Assembly (NCBI GenBank): GCA_024635655.1
Contig: JAGXIL010000039.1
Span: forward strand, 86,849-150,848
Source of the DNA: Gillisia sp.
Lineage (GTDB): Bacteria > Bacteroidota > Bacteroidia > Flavobacteriales > Flavobacteriaceae
Reading direction: 5' to 3'
Length of the DNA stretch: 64,000 nucleotides
Under the pieces are notes generated by a model. That model was not told the DNA's origin. It did not search any database and worked only from the letters and a program-made list of their open reading frames with translations. Positions 62,856-64,000 of this stretch are shown piece after piece. A program made the translations under genes and the position numbers. How positions within the stretch are numbered: position 1 is the first letter of the stretch; each line of letters opens with the position of its first letter.

Positions 62856-62890
62856 TAAAGTCCATTCCTCACCGGAATGGACTTTTTTAT
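62856..62890. terminator. intrinsic terminator AAAGTCCATTCC-TCAC-CGGAATGGACTTTTTT
   Basis: hairpin with T run; convergent location. Confidence 0.85.
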
Positions 62891-63654
62891 TGTTTTAAAG
62901 TTTTGAATTCGCTTTTTAATTCTTCCATAGATTGCTGAAGCTGCCTTAGTAAACCACTTTCTGAAGTGGCATCGACACTAAAAGTAAGCTTGCTGTTCAC
63001 CTGCCATAATTCCTGGATCTCGCTTACCAGCACCTGTACCGGTGCATATTCTTCGTTTATAGAAACCAGCAGGATCTTATAGGGGTCTTCCATTTTTTGG
63101 ATCCTTTTCACCAGGACCGAATCATAAAGAACAACCACATAGATCTTACTGTAACTCACTTCTTTGATACTGGGTACGGCCTTTCCAAGCACCCACTCCC
63201 CCGGCATTAAGTTGGGCATCATACTGTCCCCTTCTACCTGGAATCCTCTGTAGGTAGCATTCCTGTACTCAGGCAGGGGAATATCAAAAGCCGGCAATTG
63301 CTGGTACCACTCCACATCCTGGACGTTATGAGGATATCCCGCAGCCGCTTTTTGATTTACAAGGACGATGTTCTCTTCTTCCCCGCTATTTACGGTCACC
63401 ACTTTGGGGCTCACATCGCCTTTGTTTACCGGAAGGTATTTCTGACTGCTGTCGCCAAACAGCCACAAGGGATTCACCCCAAACTGCCTTAGCAGTTCTG
63501 CCACGATCTTACCTGATAGTTTAGTACGGCCACGTTCAATATCGGCTGTAGAATTTTTGATCCCCAATACTTCTGCAAATTCAGATTGGGTGAAGTTATG
63601 GTCGTCACGAATTTCCTTAAATCGCTTGACCTCAATAGTTACGTCTGTTCCCAT
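62887..63654 (-). CDS. XRE-HTH / S24 (LexA/CI-like) transcriptional regulator
   Basis: HTH FKEIRDDHNFTQSEFAEVLGIKNSTADIERGRTKLSG; S24 FQVEGDSMMPNLMPGEWVLGK...VYVVVLYDSVLVKRIQ. Confidence 0.9.
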   Translation of the reverse strand: MGTDVTIEVKRFKEIRDDHNFTQSEFAEVLGIKNSTADIERGRTKLSGKIVAELLRQFGVNPLWLFGDSSQKYLPVNKGDVSPKVVTVNSGEEENIVLVNQKAAAGYPHNVQDVEWYQQLPAFDIPLPEYRNATYRGFQVEGDSMMPNLMPGEWVLGKAVPSIKEVSYSKIYVVVLYDSVLVKRIQKMEDPYKILLVSINEEYAPVQVLVSEIQELWQVNSKLTFSVDATSESGLLRQLQQSMEELKSEFKTLKQ

Positions 63655-63672
63655 ACACAAATATAAATTATT

Positions 63673-63729
63673 TTGGAATTAATCCAACTTTAACATTGGA
63701 TTATTTCCTACTTCTTGGAATAATTCCAT
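63673..63729. promoter_or_regulatory. three operator-like boxes TTGGA-N5-TCC(A/T) upstream of S24 regulator
   Basis: TTGGAATTAATCCAA (63673-63687), TTGGATTATTTCCTA (63696-63710), TTGGAATAATTCCAT (63715-63729). Confidence 0.65.
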
Positions 63730-63799
63730 AATTTTGTAAAGTTTCCAAGTTCCTTCAGTTGTCGGTTCTCGGTTCTCGGTTGTCAGTTGAGGGCTCAAT

Positions 63800-63960
63800 A
63801 CGACGTCACACTGAACCTGCCTTTCCGGCAGACAGGTTTATTTCAGGGTCTAGCGTAGTTTGAGGGGGGACTGGCGAAAATGGTAGTACTGACCCAGAAG
63901 GTTAATGCTGAAACAAGCCTGTCCTGAGCTTGTCGAAGGGTTCAGCATGACGTGATGAGG
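63800..63960. repeat. dispersed intergenic repeat-like segment (CCTGAGCTTGTCGAAGGGTTCAGCATGACGTGATGAGG; hairpin CTGCC..GGCAG)
   Basis: non-coding, hairpin content, resembles repeats commonly seen in Bacteroidetes intergenic DNA. Confidence 0.45.
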
Positions 63961-64000
63961 ATGAATTAGTTTCCAATAGCCTCCTCGCCCACGTCACCCT

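Overview
Window from a Bacteroidetes/Flavobacteriaceae-type chromosome (moderate-low GC, TAnnTTTG-like promoters, many SusD-free but typically flavobacterial gene families). Mostly housekeeping/metabolic genes: acyl-CoA dehydrogenase, katG, NHEJ pair ku-ligD, hppA + ppa, pdhB, etfBA, bifunctional nuclease, nupC-type transporter, thyA, egtB/egtD, folA, fabD, waaA, DegT aminotransferase, S24/XRE repressor, two giant PD40/Tricorn-like secreted proteins, and several unknown membrane proteins. The main accessory event is an IS110-family element (about 18270-19871) that splits a DoxX-like gene: removing exactly 1600 bp rejoins 17669-18269 and 19870-20228 into one 960-nt (319-aa) ORF, and the reconstructed target is the 10-bp palindrome TTCTATAGAA centred on a putative AT core. 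The about 178-nt non-coding leader upstream of the transposase is the expected location of a bridge (seek) RNA. Other items: a perfect 24-bp palindrome between pdhB and etfB, three evenly spaced TTGGA-N5-TCC operator-like boxes in front of the S24 repressor, an unusual duplicated-module membrane protein (47895-49685), a SAP/Rho_N-like small protein next to ku-ligD, a pair of tiny acidic lipoproteins, and mosaic intergenic repeats. No CRISPR array, rRNA or tRNA was recognised.
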